The position numbers and the translations under genes are program-made. Shown piece after piece: positions 28,182-36,501 of a stretch of DNA of 64,000 bases. The first letter of the stretch is position 1. The number at the start of each line of letters is the position of its first letter. The notes under the pieces are model-generated. The model made no database searches and had not been told where the DNA came from. It was given only the letters and a program-made list of their open reading frames with translations. The stretch comes from Devosia elaeis (lineage in GTDB: Bacteria; Pseudomonadota; Alphaproteobacteria; Rhizobiales; Devosiaceae), in NCBI RefSeq assembly GCF_001650025.1, contig NZ_LVVY01000086.1, positions 124,001-188,000 on the forward strand. Reading direction: 5' to 3'.

Positions 28182-29759
28182 TCAGTTGTTGACGGTGGCG
28201 TATTTCCAGACGAACACATCGTCGGGGCGCTGGATCAGGTCGATATCGTCCTTGACGCCCCAGGACAGCGTCTGCTGGTGCAGCGGCACGAAATAGACCT
28301 CGTCGTGCAGGATCTGCTGCGACTGAGCCAGAAGCGTATCCCGCTTGGCGATGTCGCCCTCGCTGACGGCAGCCTCGATGATGGCATCGAGCTCGTCATT
28401 GGCGACGCGGCCGGCATTGAACGTGCCCCAATTGCCTTCGCGCGTATGGACGAGTTCCTGCATCAGCCCATTGGCATCGATATTGCCGGGGGAGAGGCCC
28501 AGGAAATAAATTCCGCGCCGCACGTCCTTGTCCTGAATGCGCGGCGAATATTGCGCCATGGGCATGGTGTCGAGTTCGACCGTGATGCCGATCTTCTGCA
28601 GCATCGAGACGATGGAGGTGCAGATGGCCTCGTCGTTTACATAGCGGTTGTTGGGACATTCCATGACGGTGGAGAAGCCATCGGCATAGCCCGCCGCCGC
28701 CATCAATTCCTTGGCGCGGTCGAGGTCGAACGGATAGCGCTCCAGATCCTTGGGAAAGCCGTGGAACTCGGCCGGCACCATGGCGGCGGTGGGCAGGGCT
28801 TTGCCGCGCATGATCACGCGCTGGATCGCATCAGTGTTGATGGCGCGATAGACCGCTTCGCGCACATTGCGGTCGGCCAGCGGGTTCGTGTCCAGATTGC
28901 TCTCGGGCAGGGCCTCGGCATCGACATCGAAGCCCAGGAAGACGACACGCAGTTCCGGACCGGACAGCAGATGCACATCCGGGGCGCTTTCGACACGATC
29001 CTGATCCTGGATCGGCAGGCCGATGGCCAGATCGATCTCGCCGGACAACAGGGCTGCCGTGCGCGTCGCCGCCGAGCCGATCGGGCGGAAATCCACCTCG
29101 GTCACATTGCCCTCGAACTCGCCCCACCAATCGTCATTGCGCACGAAACTGGTCTTTGCGTCGGGCTGGCGTGACTGGACCTTATAGGGACCAGTGCCGT
29201 TGGCATGGGTCGCCGAATATGCCTTCTGCATCTCTTCCGTGGTCGGCGATGCGGAAATGCCGTTTTCTTCAGCCCAGCTCTTGGAGAGGATGTACCAATT
29301 GCCCCAATTGTTGATGAGGATGGGGCTGGGCGCATTGAGCAGGATGTCTACGGTGTAGTCATCCACCTTTTCGGCACCGATGACGCTCGACATCTTCGAG
29401 CCCTTGATCACCGAGCCGGCGGACAGCGAGCGCTCGACGGCGAAGACGACGTCATCGGCCGTGAAGGCCTGCCCCTCGTGGAAGGTCACGCCCTCGCGCA
29501 GGTGGAAGCGCCACCGGGTCGGCTCGACCACTTCCCAGCTCGTCGCCAGGGCCGGGATGATCTCCATGTTCGGACCACGCTCGATCAGGCCCTCGTAGAC
29601 ATTGCCGAGCACGCCGAGATTGAAAGTATTGTCGTAGGCGTGTGGGTCGAGGGACGCGAGGTCGGCCGAATAAGACCAGGTGATCTTCTCGGCCATTGCC
29701 GACGACGAACCCATGGCAAGCATGAGGGCGGTCAACGAGGCTGCAACAAGTTTATTCAT
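28182..29759 (-). CDS. Peptide-type ABC transporter substrate-binding protein (SBP family 5)
   Basis: A 525-residue periplasmic protein. The signal peptide MNKLVAASLTALMLAMGSSS ends at AMA, and the mature region begins EKITWSYSADLASLDPHAYDN. The body WRFHLREGVTFHEGQAFTADDVVFAVER is the SBP_bac_5 signature. It is the first gene of the operon dppABCDF-hydrolase. The ligand could be a peptide, opine, glycoside or other small solute; the downstream hydrolase suggests an esterified or acylated compound. Two perfect palindromes and a divergent LysR gene lie upstream. Confidence 0.92.
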   Translation of the reverse strand: MNKLVAASLTALMLAMGSSSAMAEKITWSYSADLASLDPHAYDNTFNLGVLGNVYEGLIERGPNMEIIPALATSWEVVEPTRWRFHLREGVTFHEGQAFTADDVVFAVERSLSAGSVIKGSKMSSVIGAEKVDDYTVDILLNAPSPILINNWGNWYILSKSWAEENGISASPTTEEMQKAYSATHANGTGPYKVQSRQPDAKTSFVRNDDWWGEFEGNVTEVDFRPIGSAATRTAALLSGEIDLAIGLPIQDQDRVESAPDVHLLSGPELRVVFLGFDVDAEALPESNLDTNPLADRNVREAVYRAINTDAIQRVIMRGKALPTAAMVPAEFHGFPKDLERYPFDLDRAKELMAAAGYADGFSTVMECPNNRYVNDEAICTSIVSMLQKIGITVELDTMPMAQYSPRIQDKDVRRGIYFLGLSPGNIDANGLMQELVHTREGNWGTFNAGRVANDELDAIIEAAVSEGDIAKRDTLLAQSQQILHDEVYFVPLHQQTLSWGVKDDIDLIQRPDDVFVWKYATVNN

Positions 29760-29791
29760 ATCGGAATTCTCCCTTCCTGCTGAAGGGTGAA

Positions 29792-29811
29792 ATCCAAAAG
29801 TCCTTTTGGAT
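29792..29811. promoter_or_regulatory. Palindrome A in the SBP/LysR divergent promoter
   Basis: Arms ATCCAAAAG (29792-29800) and CTTTTGGAT (29803-29811) with a 2-base centre lie 33 bases upstream of the binding-protein start. They are likely an operator, either for the divergent LysR regulator or for a second repressor. Confidence 0.5.
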
Positions 29812-29823
29812 CAATCATTTATT

Positions 29824-29845
29824 TCTCAAATGACATCATTTGAGA
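29824..29845. promoter_or_regulatory. Palindrome B in the SBP/LysR divergent promoter
   Basis: Perfect 10-base arms TCTCAAATGA (29824-29833) and TCATTTGAGA (29836-29845) with a 2-base centre. The site is close to palindrome A but of different sequence. Its size suits a LysR recognition site, which favours an interrupted T-N11-A dyad. Confidence 0.5.
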
Positions 29846-29976
29846 ACTGAAAAAGGGTTTCTGCGGAGGCTCGACCTAAGATTTTCCGTCATTTCCGCGC
29901 GGGTGGAGAAATGTGTAAAATGCCTGTGGTGGCCGGCCGGCGGCAGGCCCTGCAAAGCATGGGGAGAACTGCGGTC

Positions 29977-30903
29977 ATGCGGATTAAAATCCGGCAGCTG
30001 CAAGCATTTCGCGAAGTCGTTCGCAATGGATCGATCACCTCGGCGGCGCATGCCCTGGGCCTGTCTCAGCCCACGGTGAGCAACCTTATCATAGGCCTCG
30101 AAAACGAACTTGGCGTGACGCTGTTTCAGCGAATCCACAAGCGGCTCGTGCCCACGCAGGATGCCCGGAAATTTTTCGCCGAGGTGGATCGCACCTTCAA
30201 CTCAATCGAGCAATTGTCGAGTACGGCGAATCGCCTTCACACTAAGTCGAGCGCCTGGCTCAACGTGGTCCTGCCGCAGAGCTTTGTGGTCAACATCGTG
30301 CCGCAGGCGCTGGCCCGCTTGCGCAAGAGCCATCCTGGCATCGGCGTCACCCTCGAATTTCTGCCCACGCGCGACGCCATAGATTATGCCGCATCTGGGG
30401 AATGGGATCTCACGATCGCCCGCCTTCCGGCGACGCATCGCGGCCTAGATGTGAAACCGCTGATGACCAGCGAATATGTCTGCGTGCTCCCCAAGGGGCA
30501 CAGGCTGGTGGCGCTTGACAGTCTCGATCCGGCCGACCTGCGCGATGAGGTGGTCATCCTGCTCTCCCGCCGCCATGAAGAGCGCTTCGAGATCGTGGAC
30601 AGCTTCCGCAAAGTTGGCGTCGATCTCATCGGGTTGGTCGAGACAGGCGCCCTGACAGGGGCTTGCGCCTTCACCTCGGCTGGCTTGGGCGTAACCGTAC
30701 TCGATGCCATAGTGGCGCGAGGATACCCTGACTCGAACCTGGTCATCCGTCCCTTTCGCCCGGCCATTCGCAACCAGTTCGGACTATTGCTTGAAAAGGG
30801 CGGGGAAATGAGTGCCGAAGCAGAGATATTTCTGCAGGCCATAGTGGAAACAGTGTCTGATCTCTCCAGAGATTTCGAAGGGATCCATAATCTGGAAGGA
30901 TGA
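29977..30903 (+). CDS. LysR-family transcriptional regulator
   Basis: A 308-residue regulator. The N-terminal winged helix-turn-helix (MRIKIRQLQAFREVVRNG; SAAHALGLSQPTVSNLI) is followed by a C-terminal two-lobe effector-binding domain. The ATG at 29977 was chosen because MRIKIRQLQAF is the usual LysR beginning and GGGGAG lies about 10 bases upstream; an upstream in-frame ATG at 29911 adds an atypical extension. It is divergent from the peptide-type ABC operon and probably its activator. Confidence 0.9.
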   Translation: MRIKIRQLQAFREVVRNGSITSAAHALGLSQPTVSNLIIGLENELGVTLFQRIHKRLVPTQDARKFFAEVDRTFNSIEQLSSTANRLHTKSSAWLNVVLPQSFVVNIVPQALARLRKSHPGIGVTLEFLPTRDAIDYAASGEWDLTIARLPATHRGLDVKPLMTSEYVCVLPKGHRLVALDSLDPADLRDEVVILLSRRHEERFEIVDSFRKVGVDLIGLVETGALTGACAFTSAGLGVTVLDAIVARGYPDSNLVIRPFRPAIRNQFGLLLEKGGEMSAEAEIFLQAIVETVSDLSRDFEGIHNLEG

Positions 30904-31079
30904 AGCAGCTTCACCAAGAACTCAGGCATCAGCGATCGGGCATTGATATCATATCTCATGCGACTAGATGATCGAGGCTCCCAACGGGTGATGCATCCCA
31001 TCCTGTATGGATGTCTAAAGGAACACTTGATCGGCAAGCGCACGGGCTCGGTCAGGTTGACGGGCAGGAGCCCAAGGCT

Positions 31080-31990
31080 TTCGATCGCGGAGATGTCTAC
31101 TTCTTCTTACGCTTGTTTTTAATGCCGCACGCAGCTGACAGGCAGTCGATTCAACTGCGGCTGGCGTGATACGCGCCACATCGACGTCGAACATATCCAA
31201 CATCATAGCGCTGCAGGTTTGCGTCGCGAGGATCATCCCGTCGTCCTTAATGGTTTCGATACTGCCCTTGCGCTGGCCGGCCAAAGCCATTTCCATGGCA
31301 GCATCGACGTCCAGCCAATCGTCCACGTGGCTCAGTGCCAGCGACAACACGGAATTTGGAACAAGGGCATGGGTCGCCAGTCGCCTCAGAGCGTCGGCAT
31401 GCTCCTCGATACTGGACTCGGAACTGATTTCGGAGATGACCTCTCCGCCTTGCTGAACTCCTGCATGATCGCCTTGTGCGAGGCCGACCGCAGCTTAGGA
31501 GAGTAGAATTTCGCGCCTTCGAAGATCGGACATTGCACGCAGATCGTCGGAGTCGTCGAATAGACCAGCCACGAGATCGTCCAGCATATTGATCAGCTCG
31601 TTAGCCCGCCGGACCGGATCGAAGTAACCGCTGCCATGCAGTTCCAATATCAACGTCAATAGCCTTGCGCCGTCGCGCCAAGGACTTAGGCTGATGCTTT
31701 CGTCCTGAGCCATCGCCAACGCGATATCGGCGAACTCGCCGATGTCAGATTGGGACCACCACTCCAGTAGGAGTGAAAGACCGTCCGACCCGCTCAGATG
31801 GAGACTTGCATTGCCCAAATCCCAAAGCATGTTTCGCGCAGCTGGCAGAGCATTTGCAGCGGTGACCGGAGCCTGTCCAATCCAACTGCTCTTTCGCAAA
31901 GGTCCACACTTCCCGAGCGAGCGCGTCCGTCCTTGCGGTCGACATCACGGAGATCAACAGGAGTTCGTCCGTGAGATAGGATGCCAGATA
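31080..31990 (-). pseudogene. Decayed unknown gene in an old element scar
   Basis: Coding-like pieces on the minus strand sit in different frames. From right to left they contain SGDYLASYLTDELLLISVMS, then MLWDLGNASLHLSGSDGLSLL to an in-frame TAA at 31497, then VISEISSESSIEEHADALRR and ALSHVDDWLDVDAAMEMALA. At least two frameshifts are needed to join them. No family is recognised. GC is lower than in the flanks. The position next to an integrase remnant suggests cargo of a former mobile element. The rest of 30904-31079 shows no gene. Confidence 0.5.
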
Positions 31991-32039
31991 GTCGCCACTA
32001 GTGCAGAGACCGGGTGGCGCAGCATCTTGCCGATCCGAT

Positions 32040-32285
32040 ACCTCTCCACGTCGGCTCTTTTTTATTCGGCGTGATGTTGCTACGGTAGCGATCGAGGAGA
32101 TCGCCCAAGGTGGCTTTGTCTGACTGCGGCCGCACGACGGCACGACCGTTGTCGATCTGATGTTCCTGAGACCTCGCCCAAGCGAGGGCTTCCTTTCGAG
32201 TCGGAAATGTCTTGGTAAGTGTATCGCTGCCTTGCCGGCGGACCTGCGCCTGCCAGCGGCCGTTGCGATTACGGATATTTGCCAT
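32040..32285 (-). pseudogene. Tyrosine integrase remnant (N-terminal part only)
   Basis: From ATG 32285 the minus strand encodes MANIRNRNGRWQAQVRRQG, an arm-binding-type N-terminus, then SDTLTKTFPTRKEALAWARS and ATLGDLLDRYRSNITPNKK. A frame change at a run of A (about 32068-32073) leads to ADVERYRIGKMLRHPVSALV in another frame, after which integrase sequence is lost. There is no catalytic domain. It starts 80 bases from the tRNA-Arg fragment and reads away from it, where an integrase of an element using this site would sit. Confidence 0.7.
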
Positions 32286-32365
32286 CGGTTGTCTCACTGT
32301 GGCACCAGTGTGGCAAACCAATATCAAGGGCTACGGCCCGACAGACCTAAGTGCTTGAAAACAAA

Positions 32366-32413
32366 TGGCGCGCCCGAAGAGATTCGAACTCCTGACCCCC
32401 AGATTCGTAGTCT
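32366..32413 (-). repeat. Left attachment-site copy: tRNA-Arg 3' fragment
   Basis: 48 bases match the tRNA-Arg at 44636-44683 at 44 positions. It includes the CCA end, the acceptor 3' arm, the T arm and part of the anticodon arm, then diverges after AGTCT. The four mismatches are all in the T stem and compensate one another. Confidence 0.88.
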
Positions 32414-32527
32414 TAATTTTTGGCTTTCACCAACCTTCATCACTTTGCATTGAGTTTCATTAACCAACTGATTTTGTTTGTATATTGCTATCTCAACATT
32501 CAGCCTCTATCTTGACGTTTCAGTTCA

Positions 32528-32550
32528 CGGTGGCGACTCGGTGGCGATTC
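32528..32550. repeat. Left integrase arm-type repeat with inverted copy
   Basis: The 23 bases CGGTGGCGACTCG... to ...GGCGATTC recur at 44546-44568 with one mismatch and the same orientation. Here the first 14 bases are also inverted at 32557-32570 (CCGAGTCGCCACCG), and CCGGCTT/AAGCCGG (32550-32556/32571-32577) can form a competing hairpin. It lies 42 bases upstream of the integrase start. Confidence 0.6.
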
Positions 32551-32591
32551 CGGCTTCCGAGTCGCCACCGAAGCCGGGATAGGAAGCAGAC

Positions 32592-33941
32592 ATGCCGACA
32601 ATCAAGATTGGCCGCCGCACACTTGCCGCGATTAAACCGGCAGCGAGACCGACTACGTTCTTTGACACGGACGTGAGGGGCTTCGGGTTGCTCGTGCGGC
32701 CGAGCGGTGCGCGCTCATGGATTCTTGAATACCGCCCCGGCGCGGGCGGTCGCGGCGTGTCGAAGAGGCGGCTTGTTATCGGCGATCCTGAAACGATGAC
32801 GCCGGAAACGGCTCGCCGGGCAGCCAAGGACATGCTTGCCGACGTTCGCAAGGGCAAGGACCCGGCTGCCGAGCGCGCCGAGGAACGCCGGGCCGAGACG
32901 GTGAAAGAAATCTTGGACGCATGGCTTCGGCGGCACGTTGACACGAAGCGCAAGGGGAGCACGGCCGCGCTCTATCGGCAGATAATAGACACGCACATTA
33001 TTCCGGCGCTCGGCACGAAGCGGGCGCTTGCAGTCACCAAGCAGGAGGTCGCCCGGCTGCACGAGGCCGTTGCCACCAAGGGCAAGCAGAAGCGCAAGGC
33101 CGAGGCGAAGCCGCGTGCCTCCCGAGTAACCCCACGCGGCGGAACGTATGTCGCTAATCGCGTGGTCGCGCTTCTGTCGGCCGCCTTTAATTGGGCCGCC
33201 GACGCGGGCTTGCTGCCCGACGGGCATCGTAACCCAGCGTTGGGGATTGAGAAGTTCCGCGAGCAAGCGCGCGAGCGCTATTTGACAAGCGAAGAACTGG
33301 CACGCCTTGGCGCGGCGCTTCACGAGGCCGAGACGGTGGGCATCCCGTGGGAAGTTGACGAGACCAAACCGAAGGCGAAGCACACTCCTAAGCAGAATCG
33401 CTCGACGATGCTGACCCCGCACGTCGTCGCGGCGCTCCGGCTCTTGATCTTCACAGGCGCTCGGCTCCGGGAAATCCTCAATCTGCGGTGGGCCGACGTT
33501 GACCTAGAACGGGGCGCGCTGTTCCTGCCCGATAGCAAGACCGGCCGTAAAACCGTGCTCTTGTCGGCTCCGGCGGTGGAAATCCTTGAAAGCCTGCCCC
33601 GCGTCGGGAGCTTCGTCATTGCCAGCGAAAGCGCTGGCACGGCCGAGGAACAACCCCGCCACGACCTGAAAAAGCCGTGGGCGCTCGTGACTCGCCGGGC
33701 CGGACTTTCAGGCTTGCGGATTCACGATCTTCGACACTCCTTCGCTAGCTTTGCGGTTGGGGGTGGCGTGGGGCTGCCGTTGCTAGGCGGGCTGCTCGGC
33801 CATGCCGACGTGAAGACCACGCAGCGCTATGCGCATCTCGCGAGCGATCCGCTCCGGCGCGCGGCCAACGCCACGGCTGAGACGATTGCAGGCGTACTGC
33901 ACGGCAACGTCGTGAGCTTCGACGAGCGGAGACGGGCATGA
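32592..33941 (+). CDS. Tyrosine-type site-specific integrase
   Basis: A 449-residue integrase. The N-terminal DUF4102-like domain (ATTTFFDTDVRGFGLLV-type segment around residues 20-40, here RPTTFFDTDVRGFGLLVRPS) precedes a SAM-like core-binding domain and a catalytic domain. The catalytic residues are Arg of GARLREILNLRW (about 290), HDLRH (about 377-381), His of GHADVKTTQRYAHL (about 402) and the nucleophile Tyr (about 413). It stands next to the left attachment site, as expected for tRNA-targeting islands. The ATGA overlap with the next gene is 4 bases. Confidence 0.93.
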   Translation: MPTIKIGRRTLAAIKPAARPTTFFDTDVRGFGLLVRPSGARSWILEYRPGAGGRGVSKRRLVIGDPETMTPETARRAAKDMLADVRKGKDPAAERAEERRAETVKEILDAWLRRHVDTKRKGSTAALYRQIIDTHIIPALGTKRALAVTKQEVARLHEAVATKGKQKRKAEAKPRASRVTPRGGTYVANRVVALLSAAFNWAADAGLLPDGHRNPALGIEKFREQARERYLTSEELARLGAALHEAETVGIPWEVDETKPKAKHTPKQNRSTMLTPHVVAALRLLIFTGARLREILNLRWADVDLERGALFLPDSKTGRKTVLLSAPAVEILESLPRVGSFVIASESAGTAEEQPRHDLKKPWALVTRRAGLSGLRIHDLRHSFASFAVGGGVGLPLLGGLLGHADVKTTQRYAHLASDPLRRAANATAETIAGVLHGNVVSFDERRRA

Positions 33942-34615
33942 CGGATGACGTAATCAGCGGTCTATGCGGCAGCCCTGTCACCAAGTTGACAATGGAAGAC
34001 CGCCGGCGGGAGCGCTTGCGCGATTGGCTTGCTCGGCCAAGCTGGACTCCATACGAGTCGCACCTGCTTCTCGCCGGGCTCGATCCGGAACTCACCGGAG
34101 ATATTCGCAAAGGCGGTTGGTGGCTACTACCCCGGATCGCCGCAGAGCCCGACGATAGAGACCTAGACGACGCCGAGATGCAGCAACGCATCGAGGCCAC
34201 GGCAGGGCTTGGACTAGCTACAATGAAGCCACCCGAAGCGATCAAGGCGGCGTACGACGCCGGTCTCATAATCCCGTGGCTGCTTTATGCGCTGGATGAC
34301 CCAGAGTGCCGGAGAGGGCTACCGGATGACCTAAGGGAGCAAGAAGAAAAGCGGCGGCGGGCGTCCGAGGGGATTGCCGTACGCAACATGAAAACAAGAG
34401 AGCGACACGAACAGTTTCGGGCTGCGATGGTCGCTCACGCTCGCGCCGTGATCGCCGACTTGATGGTCGATGGCCAATTTCCACCCAATCTCATGCGTGG
34501 TGAGAAGCCATGGAAGGCCGAAATCATTCGTAGGATTAGAAACAGTTGGTCCGGCACGTATGTGGGGCCTCGCACGATTTACGACTGGATCACCGACGGC
34601 ATCCTGAAGCTGTGA
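33938..34615 (+). CDS. Island protein of unknown function, coupled to integrase
   Basis: A 225-residue soluble protein starting MTDDVISGLCGSP, overlapping the integrase by 4 bases. No family is recognised. The middle (LREQEEKRRRASEGIAVRNM) is highly charged. The C-terminus, IIRRIRNSWSGTYVGPRTIY followed by DWITDGILKL, could be a helix-turn-helix. The tight coupling to the integrase suggests a role in excision control or regulation. Confidence 0.7.
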   Translation: MTDDVISGLCGSPVTKLTMEDRRRERLRDWLARPSWTPYESHLLLAGLDPELTGDIRKGGWWLLPRIAAEPDDRDLDDAEMQQRIEATAGLGLATMKPPEAIKAAYDAGLIIPWLLYALDDPECRRGLPDDLREQEEKRRRASEGIAVRNMKTRERHEQFRAAMVAHARAVIADLMVDGQFPPNLMRGEKPWKAEIIRRIRNSWSGTYVGPRTIYDWITDGILKL

Positions 34616-34648
34616 ACGTGCAAATCGACTTTGAACGTGCAAATTTGC
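34614..34648. promoter_or_regulatory. Repeated TGCAAAT operator upstream of alpA-like gene
   Basis: GAACGTGCAAAT occurs twice, 19 bases apart (34614-34625, 34633-34644), and the second copy runs into the palindrome GCAAATTTGC (34639-34648). Three half sites upstream of a helix-turn-helix regulator suggest autoregulation or excisionase binding. Confidence 0.45.
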
Positions 34649-34690
34649 ATGTCCGTCGATAGCGCCATCTAAATCCGGCAGCCTCCCTCC

Positions 34691-34918
34691 ATGACCAAAA
34701 TGGAGGTTGCTTTGGAAATCAATCCCTCTCCGCCGTTGCTCGTAAATACTCCCGAGGCCGCTCGGCGTCTGAGTGTTTCGCGCTCGTTTTTGGAAAAGAA
34801 ACGCTTCTTCGGCGATGCCGATGGTCCGCCCTATATCAAGATCGGCAGGGCAATCCGCTACCGTCTGGTTGATCTTGAGGCGTGGGCGGCGGCTCATCGC
34901 ACAGGTGGTGCAGAATGA
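34691..34918 (+). CDS. AlpA/excisionase-family DNA-binding protein
   Basis: A 75-residue MerR-like helix-turn-helix protein. LVNTPEAARRLSVSRSFLEK is the recognition helix region, and PPYIKIGRAIRYRLVDLEAW is the winged tail typical of AlpA/Xis-type island regulators. A second in-frame ATG at 34700 is an alternative start; neither has a strong ribosome site. P4-like and other satellites use such proteins to activate integrase expression and excision. It overlaps the next gene by 4 bases. Confidence 0.85.
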   Translation: MTKMEVALEINPSPPLLVNTPEAARRLSVSRSFLEKKRFFGDADGPPYIKIGRAIRYRLVDLEAWAAAHRTGGAE

Positions 34919-35565
34919 GCGCCGCTTTTACGGAGTTGCGCGTGCTCGCCGCACGGAAAGCCGCTTGCCTCGCGACCGTGGCCGAAATCGAAGCCCGGGG
35001 CGAAACCGCCGAGAATGAAGCCGACCGTTTTGCCGTAGAGGCCGACAAAATCAAATCTGAGATCGCCGAACGTGAGGCTGAGGCCGCATACGCAGGGTAT
35101 GAGGCTCCCGGTGCGCGCCGCCTCGACCGGCGTCATGGCGACCTTCTGCGGAAAGTCGTCGCCCATCGTGGCGCTGCCGATATTGCCCGCCGAAAGGCAG
35201 AAGAGGCGCGGTGTTCTCTTCCGGACATCGAGACGCGTATTGCCGATGCCGCGATACTGGCGTCGGCCGAGATTCAGCGCGAGGCGCTTGCCGAGATCAG
35301 CGCTGACATTCCGAAACTCGCATTGCCGCTCGCACGGTTGATTGCCGCCGATTTTCTGCGGCATCGGCTCGCCGGAAATCGCTTTTCCTACGATCCCTCC
35401 CGGCACGGCGACCTCATCAACGGCGCTTGGATTGCCGGCGAGGCGATGCGCGCGCTCGCGCGATGGTCGCCGTCGGATTGGCCGGCGGCCGTGGATCAGG
35501 CCGCCCTACGATTGGCGGAGGATTGGACCGCCGAGATTGAAGGAGATGATAATGAAGACGATTGA
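34915..35565 (+). CDS. Island protein of unknown function with coiled-coil
   Basis: A 216-residue protein, Ala- and Glu-rich. The long heptad-rich N-terminal half (LRVLAARKAACLATVAEIEA to EREAEAAYAGYEAP) indicates a coiled coil; the C-terminal part (LALPLARLIAADFLRHRLAG) may be a globular helical domain. Start MSAAFTEL at 34915 overlaps the alpA stop. No family is recognised. It may act in replication or regulation of the island. Confidence 0.65.
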   Translation: MSAAFTELRVLAARKAACLATVAEIEARGETAENEADRFAVEADKIKSEIAEREAEAAYAGYEAPGARRLDRRHGDLLRKVVAHRGAADIARRKAEEARCSLPDIETRIADAAILASAEIQREALAEISADIPKLALPLARLIAADFLRHRLAGNRFSYDPSRHGDLINGAWIAGEAMRALARWSPSDWPAAVDQAALRLAEDWTAEIEGDDNEDD

Positions 35566-35881
35566 GACCCTGCTTGAGATTGCGCCGGGCACCCCGCGTA
35601 TCGCTGCCGCCGAAATGGCGGTCGCGGCCGGTGCTCGTGTCTGGCCGTGCGTGCGCTCGGGTGCGACTTTCGTTCCCGTCTCGGCGGAAGCCGGTCCGGG
35701 TCGCGGTGGGTGGGGCCTCGCCACGCGGGACATTGGCAGGATCAGGCGGATGTTCGAATCCAATCCTGATTCTTGTGCCGGTTTCATTGTGGCAACCGAT
35801 CACGGATTCGACCGTCACTACGTCCTCGCGCCGCAGGGCGTGATCGAAGTTCCGGCGCTCGTGCAGCGCGTTGGTCGCTAA
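35552..35881 (+). CDS. Small island protein, unknown function
   Basis: A 109-residue protein starting MKTIETLLEIAPGTPRIAAA, with AAGGAG upstream of ATG 35552 and a 14-base overlap with the previous gene. No signal or membrane segment is seen. The centre SNPDSCAGFIVATDHGFDRH has no clear family match. It belongs to the run of compact early genes between alpA and the primase. Confidence 0.6.
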   Translation: MKTIETLLEIAPGTPRIAAAEMAVAAGARVWPCVRSGATFVPVSAEAGPGRGGWGLATRDIGRIRRMFESNPDSCAGFIVATDHGFDRHYVLAPQGVIEVPALVQRVGR

Positions 35882-35898
35882 GCAAAGGAGAGAATACA

Positions 35899-36153
35899 AT
35901 GAACGAGAAAATCACCCTGATTGCTACGTCGCAAATTGTGCGGGCCGTCGGCTACGAGACCACCGGACAGACCGACGCCAACGGGAATTTGAAGTATCAG
36001 CCTATATCCGAGACCATCGCCAACGGCTCGACTTTTGAGGCGACGGCCGAAGAGGCCGCCGAGTATTCCCGGCTCGGCTGTGCGGTCTTGGCCGACTCGG
36101 CCGACGCCGCTTTCCTCGCCGACATGCGGTCGATTTACGGCCGGGTGAAATGA
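35899..36153 (+). CDS. Small island protein, unknown function
   Basis: An 84-residue acidic protein starting MNEKITLIATSQIVRAVGYE, with AAAGGAG 8 bases upstream. It is soluble, with no known motif. It shares a 4-base ATGA overlap with the next gene. Confidence 0.6.
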   Translation: MNEKITLIATSQIVRAVGYETTGQTDANGNLKYQPISETIANGSTFEATAEEAAEYSRLGCAVLADSADAAFLADMRSIYGRVK

Positions 36154-36422
36154 CCGCATTTGACCAAGAATGGCGGCGACGGCGCACGGCCGAATTGCGG
36201 GGAGCGGGTATGTCACGGACGACTGCTCGCGCCTATGCAATGGCTGAGGCCAAGGGGCGAACGCGGGTCGCGAAAATGACCGGCGCTGCGGCCGCCGAAG
36301 ATGGAAAAATCGTGTTCCGGAATGGCCGTCCTCTCATCTTGATCAATCCAGCCTTGGTGCCCGCCGAGCGCCGCTCGGCCGTTCGGGCATTCCTGTTCGA
36401 TCACCTCTCACCTGCACAATAA
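36150..36422 (+). CDS. Small basic island protein, unknown function
   Basis: A 90-residue basic protein (MTAFDQEWRRRRTAELRGAG) coupled to the previous gene by ATGA. The Arg-rich start and SRTTARAYAMAEAKGRTRVA suggest nucleic-acid binding, but no family is recognised. A stable hairpin follows its stop. Confidence 0.6.
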   Translation: MTAFDQEWRRRRTAELRGAGMSRTTARAYAMAEAKGRTRVAKMTGAAAAEDGKIVFRNGRPLILINPALVPAERRSAVRAFLFDHLSPAQ

Positions 36423-36423
36423 A

Positions 36424-36463
36424 GAAGTGCCCGCCGGGGACGAAACCGGCGGGCGCTCACTTC
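36424..36463 (+). terminator. Hairpin between small genes and primase
   Basis: Stem CCCGCCGG (36430-36437) with CCGGCGGG (36446-36453), extended by GAAGTG (36424-36429) and CACTTC (36458-36463). It argues against a primase start at GTG 36427, which would lie in the stem. It may be an attenuator that lowers read-through into the primase. Confidence 0.6.
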
Positions 36464-36501
36464 GAACAAATGGTTTTCATACCCAAGCAGAGGACTCAGG
36501 G

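Noticed and set aside
32366-32413. Second tRNA-Arg gene
   Set aside because: Only the 3' half is present; sequence after AGTCT does not complete the anticodon stem, so it is an attachment-site remnant.
36427-36501. GTG start for the primase at 36427
   Set aside because: It falls in a stable hairpin right after the previous stop; ATG 36502 gives a normal N-terminus.
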